Origin: Prochilodus magdalenae
Taxonomy: Eukaryota > Chordata > Actinopteri > Characiformes > Prochilodontidae
Length of the DNA stretch: 64,000 bases
Direction of reading: 5' to 3'
Assembly: GCA_024036415.1 (NCBI GenBank)
Contig: JAMWET010002891.1
Span: 410,001-474,000 of the forward strand
The notes under the pieces are model-generated. The model did not search any database, was not told where the DNA came from, and saw only the letters and a list, made by a program, of their open reading frames with translations. Below are positions 62,680-64,000 of the stretch, piece after piece. Position numbers and translations under genes: made by a program. Numbering within the stretch: position 1 is the first letter of the stretch; the number at the start of each line of letters is the position of its first letter.

Positions 62680-63103
62680 CTCAGTATTATTAAACTGCTG
62701 GGGAAGGAATAAGAAAATATCATAGCAAATCTTTTCTAGTTGATACTAATACAGATTTTTTCAAATATATATTTTAATGTCCACCTTTTTAATGGCCTTC
62801 ATTCTAGAAATAAAAAAGTGTCTCTTTTTCCAAAGTATTGGTGCCAGAATTGGTATCAGCAAATAAGCCTTGATATCACTTGGTGTCAGGTCAAAAAGAA
62901 AGTTATTGATGTTGCCCATCCTCATCAAAGTCCAGAAATCCAAACAGCAGGTCCAACAAGTTGACCTGAAGACCCAAACAAAGGTCAAGATATGCTGGAA
63001 AAAGAGTGTCCATTCATTCAACTGGATTCTGACTCAGCTGATTGCCACTTAATAATAATAATAATAATAAGAAGAAGAAGAAGAAGAAGAAGACGAAGAG
63101 GAA

Positions 63104-63138
<35 letters not shown>

Positions 63139-64000
63139 AGAGGAACTTTATTTTTTATGTTCTGAGTGCTGTAAATAATCTAGGCATGCAGCATAATCTG
63201 CATAGAGTGTCTGAAGGGATATTTTCGACTTCTCAAAACGTCTCCAACAGCTGTGTGTCCATGTTTGAACTGAGCTCTAAAGAGAGATTGTTAATCACAC
63301 ATAGCGCTGAGATGAAGAGGGCAGGACTAACAGAGCTGTGCGTGTTTGTGCTGTCTGCACACTGTGAGCATGGCTAAGGTTTGTCAATAGAGCTCTACCT
63401 TTACCTCTCCCTCAAGGTCGAACAGGTTTAACGCTGCCAGCACAAACACGTGCAGGGCTGGGATTCAATCCTGCATTAGGCTATATTTTGTACATGTGGT
63501 TCTGTGTGGGTGTGTTTGGTACTGATCTCTCTTAATTCAGCAGTCGCCAGAGCTGCCACTCTGTCTCTAAATAAGATGAATGATGCAGGGGTGTGAGTGA
63601 GGGAGTGTGGGGGAAGGAGGCAGGGGGAAATGGTCTGCTGGTGAATGTTGTTGCTGGGAGTCGCTGTCAGCACAGTGTGTGTAGGTCTCGTAGGAGTGGG
63701 CAGACCGGGCGGCTGCAGCAGGCACAGGAGATGCAGTACAGCTGTAGACTGTACTCACAAATTCTGATTTTAGGTTCTAGTTAAATGTGCAGCATTTGGC
63801 GCTAATCCACTGCTCGTTTCCACTTACATACTTATTCTAGGGTAAAGGAATAGGCCAGAGAGTAGGCCAGAGTCTGATTCTATCAAGATATGGAAATACC
63901 AGATGCAGAAGTAAGTGCTGGTGCATAAATACAAAGATAAACAGAGATATATATCTTACTATCATGAAGTTTTTTTAAGCCTCCCAGCTTCAGCTTGGGA
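62680..64000. other. Intergenic right edge
   Basis: AT-rich sequence, a (GAA)n tract at 63051-63143, then more GC-balanced sequence from 63180 on. No exon of the neighbour expected from human synteny (CHRNA1) is recognisable. Confidence 0.65.
63051..63143. repeat. (AAT)n(GAA)n purine microsatellite
   Basis: About six AAT units followed by about 24 GAA/GAG-type units, all purine after the AAT part. It can form triplex DNA and generates a spurious lysine-rich frame. Confidence 0.97.

Noticed and set aside
63042..63377. Lysine-rich open frame
   Set aside because: Translation of the (AAT)n(GAA)n repeat.
59821..64000. CHRNA1 or another downstream gene
   Set aside because: Expected from human synteny, but no receptor exon is recognisable before the window ends.

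Overview
The window is vertebrate nuclear DNA, almost certainly from a teleost fish. It has spliced genes with GT-AG introns, large AT-rich introns full of (CA)n, (TA)n, (TTTC)n and (GTT)n microsatellites, and two decayed Tc1/mariner copies of the kind common in fish. No bacterial-type operons, rRNA, tRNA or CRISPR arrays were seen. The species cannot be named from the sequence alone.

There are three protein-coding genes. (1) 1-12.2 kb, + strand: the 3' part of atf2, with four terminal coding exons for the proline/glutamine-rich linker, the bZIP domain and the C-terminal tail, followed by a 3' UTR of about 1.8 kb. The 5' half of the gene lies off the left edge. (2) 13.4-15.8 kb, - strand: an intact single-exon gene of 684 codons for a type I membrane protein with a signal peptide, LRRNT, leucine-rich repeats, LRRCT, a fibronectin-III-like domain, one membrane helix and a short tail. 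It resembles TRIL (TLR4 interactor with leucine-rich repeats). (3) 17.8-59.8 kb, + strand: chn1, complete. All 12 coding exons of alpha2-chimaerin could be joined in frame to give 459 aa, the length of the human protein. An internal promoter and first exon near 47.7-48.5 kb give alpha1-chimaerin (334 aa).

The gene order atf2(+) / TRIL-like(-) / chn1(+) mirrors, in order and orientation, CREB5 / TRIL / CHN2 on human chromosome 7 as I recall it. CREB5 is an ATF2 paralogue and CHN2 is the CHN1 paralogue. The middle gene is therefore best read as the ohnologue of TRIL in the HoxD-side paralogon, a copy I do not recall from the human ATF2-CHN1 interval. This is the most notable item in the window.

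The right end (59.8-64 kb) has no recognisable gene. It holds a conserved-element-like stretch, an internally deleted Tc1 copy with terminal inverted repeats (61.9-62.7 kb) and a (GAA)n tract. Several intronic stretches of atf2 and chn1 look like candidate conserved non-coding elements: mixed composition, repeat-poor and rich in homeodomain-type AATTA words. That would fit the HoxD-side neighbourhood, but it needs alignment to prove.
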